DNA from: Chloroflexota bacterium
GTDB lineage: Bacteria > Chloroflexota > Anaerolineae > Anaerolineales > UBA11858
Reading direction: 5' to 3'
Assembly (NCBI GenBank): GCA_016865865.1
Contig: VGOC01000008.1
Coordinates: 1 to 60,701 of the forward strand
DNA: 60,701 nucleotides
In this document: positions 59,196 to 60,701 of the stretch, one piece after another
Layout: the number at the start of each line of letters is the position of its first letter
Position numbering within the stretch: the first letter of the stretch is position 1
Position numbers and translations under genes: made by a program
Notes under the pieces: model-generated
Seen by the model: only the letters and a program-made list of their open reading frames with translations
What the model was told of the DNA's origin: nothing
Database searches by the model: none

Positions 59196-60515
59196 ATGAA
59201 ATACATACAAGAAATTCGAAGTGCGAGCGAAGACCCACAACAGTTGGAGTCGATCTACCAGGATGCGTCGGCGCGCCGTGAGAACACGGCATTCCAGTCA
59301 GCCCTCCTCGCTGCGTATGAGGAGACGCCGGAGAATAATTTGCTAGGGGCCTGGTACTATCGTTTGCTGCACAACGTCCCAGCGGCGGAAGCGCTCTCCA
59401 GGAAGGGCGCCAACTGGAAGCTGGCTATCCCGTTGAGCATACTCTCTGGCCTGGCGCTTTGGCTGATCAGCGCCGAAGATGGGCCTCTGTTCCTCGAGCA
59501 GGTGCCTTATTATGTGCTCTTCTGGTCGCCCATCGTAACTCTGTTCGCCGTAGGGTTTTTAGCGGGGACGGCGAAGAAGAACTACGCCCGCGCCGCCGCG
59601 ACGACCGCGGTTTTGCTGCTGGCAGGGCTATATGTCTTCCTGATAGCTCCCAGCCTGGGTTATGAATTTCAAGAGTATTATCTGATTTTGATGGCGATCC
59701 ACCTGCCCCTGCTGGCCTGGGTCACGCTGGGGATCACTACCTTGGGGTTGAAATCCGGTTATGATGACCGCTTCGGTTTTTTGATCAAGTCCGTCGAGAC
59801 GATGATCACCGCCGGGCTGTATCTCATCTTTGGCATAGTGCTGGGCGGGATCACCGTTGGCTTGTTTTCCGCCCTGAACGTGGAGATTCCTGATGTGTGG
59901 ATGCGCCTGATCCTGATCGGCGGATTCGGCTTGCTGCCCACTCTGGCGGTCGCCACGATCTACGATCCCACAACCAGCCCAGCCGGGCAGGACTTCACCC
60001 AGGGCTTGAGCAAATTCATCGCCACGATGATGCGCATCCTGCTCCCGCTGTTGCTGGCTGTGCTGGTGGTGTATACCTTCCTGATCCCCTTCCACTTCAT
60101 GGAGCCGTTCGAGCAGCGCGAAGTGCTGATCGTCTACAATGCCCTGCTCTTTGCCATTATGGGCTTGCTGATGGGCGCAACGCCGATCGATCCGAAAGAG
60201 CTTTCCCCCCAGACGCAGAAATGGCTGCGTTCCGGTATTTTGGCGGTAGCCGTGCTGGGCGCGCTGATCAGCGTCTATGCCCTGGCGGCAATCATCTACC
60301 GCACCGTCGAGGGCGGCATCACCATCAATCGTCTGACAGTCATCGGCTGGAATACGATCAACATAGGCATATTGATCGGCCTGATCGTAAAGCAGTTCAA
60401 GGACGGCAGGGAAAGGTGGGTCGAATCTTTGCAGCAGGTCTTCGGCTTTGGGGCGAATTTCTACGTGGCCTGGGGACTGTTCGTGGTGGTGGGGATTCCG
60501 TTGCTGTTCAGGTAG
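59196..60515 (+). CDS. Multi-spanning membrane protein, unknown
   Basis: 439 residues. A 65-residue soluble start (SASEDPQQLESIYQDASARR) is followed by about 11 hydrophobic spans, among them LAIPLSILSGLALWLISAED and VPYYVLFWSPIVTLFAVGFL. The soluble start looks tetratricopeptide-like. No transporter motif seen. RBS AGGAGG six bases before the ATG. Ten bases after the desulfhydrase gene, so in the same operon. Confidence 0.7.
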   Translation: MKYIQEIRSASEDPQQLESIYQDASARRENTAFQSALLAAYEETPENNLLGAWYYRLLHNVPAAEALSRKGANWKLAIPLSILSGLALWLISAEDGPLFLEQVPYYVLFWSPIVTLFAVGFLAGTAKKNYARAAATTAVLLLAGLYVFLIAPSLGYEFQEYYLILMAIHLPLLAWVTLGITTLGLKSGYDDRFGFLIKSVETMITAGLYLIFGIVLGGITVGLFSALNVEIPDVWMRLILIGGFGLLPTLAVATIYDPTTSPAGQDFTQGLSKFIATMMRILLPLLLAVLVVYTFLIPFHFMEPFEQREVLIVYNALLFAIMGLLMGATPIDPKELSPQTQKWLRSGILAVAVLGALISVYALAAIIYRTVEGGITINRLTVIGWNTINIGILIGLIVKQFKDGRERWVESLQQVFGFGANFYVAWGLFVVVGIPLLFR

Positions 60516-60581
60516 AAGTCAGGTATGTAGGGTACACAAAGTAGACAGGTAAACCAGCACTCAGGCAATCTACTCATGATG

Positions 60582-60660
60582 GGTTCGTAGAGGGCTACGT
60601 AGTGAAACGGAGTAGCGCCATTAGGATACTCCACTATCGTTGCGTATCCTACTACGAACC
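60582..60660. repeat. Inverted-repeat element at the window edge
   Basis: GGTTCGTAG (60582-60590) and CTACGAACC (60652-60660) enclose a second imperfect pair (TACGTAGTGAAACGGAGTA facing TACTCCACTATCGTTGCGTA). A REP-like element. The rest of 60516-60701 shows no gene; a TTGACA at 60666 may belong to a promoter past the edge. Confidence 0.55.
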
Positions 60661-60701
60661 TCTTCTTGACAAAAAACTTCGCGCCCTTCGCGTCTTCGCG
60701 G

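Overview
The window is about 56% GC (my estimate, not counted) and reads as the chromosome of a Chloroflexota/Anaerolineae-like bacterium. This is an inference from gene content: a secreted subtilase with a proline-rich C-terminal tail, DUF5668/toastrack membrane proteins, an orphan three-gene antiporter module, a SelB factor, a non-pyrrolysine MttB homologue, and cohesin/dockerin debris. No rRNA, CRISPR array, phage module or transposase gene was seen. One tRNA-Ser(GGA) is present.

Layout. 1-8.3 kb: partial gene, extended SDR, subtilase, VHL-like fragment, MttB-family methyltransferase, core-deleted aspartic protease, FAD oxidoreductase. 8.3-21.8 kb: a defence island. Its intact core is a SNF2 helicase with a DUF3883 tail, an Abi_2/AbiF HEPN protein, a DUF1156 DNA methylase and a DUF499 ATPase. 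Decayed fragments of helicase, PIN, methylase, cohesin/dockerin and NYN/PLD genes lie on both sides. Two genes in the island (AbiF and the NYN nuclease) each have their own promoter followed by a short structured RNA ending in a U-tract. 21.8-30.3 kb: a Cache-fused Cys-loop-receptor-like channel, HDAC-family deacetylase, M24 peptidase homologue, small nuclease, two CpaF-type ATPases, a CBM48 protein. 30.4-34.2 kb: five DUF5668/PspC/toastrack membrane genes. 34.2-40.3 kb: signalling (a receiver-sensor-cyclase-HhH fusion with a coupled Pro/Thr-rich protein; a PAS-GAF-GGDEF cyclase). 40.3-48.7 kb: HD hydrolase, SDR and pyruvate kinase operon; alanine dehydrogenase/CoA-transferase pair; ornithine carbamoyltransferase; tRNA-Ser; beta-glucosidase. 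48.8-60.5 kb: three antiporter-like membrane subunits, coiled-coil protein, SelB, wHTH/membrane pair, FemAB-like ligase, D-cysteine desulfhydrase family enzyme, membrane protein.

Two families of small non-autonomous elements pepper the window. Family A (11 copies plus a remnant, about 110-117 bp) has ends starting GTAAC, a long central hairpin and, in seven copies, perfect 8-bp target duplications; this matches IS66-type insertion. Family B (three hairpin copies, one half copy, one copy reduced to its two ends) has TGAGTTCACTGAAAA ends; three of its copies sit exactly on a stop codon.

The best candidates for undescribed biology are the Cache-pLGIC channel fusion (21867-24029), the promoter-structured RNA-NYN nuclease unit (20735-21370) which mirrors the AbiF RNA unit in the same island, the mosaic methylase, and the cyclase-HhH fusion.
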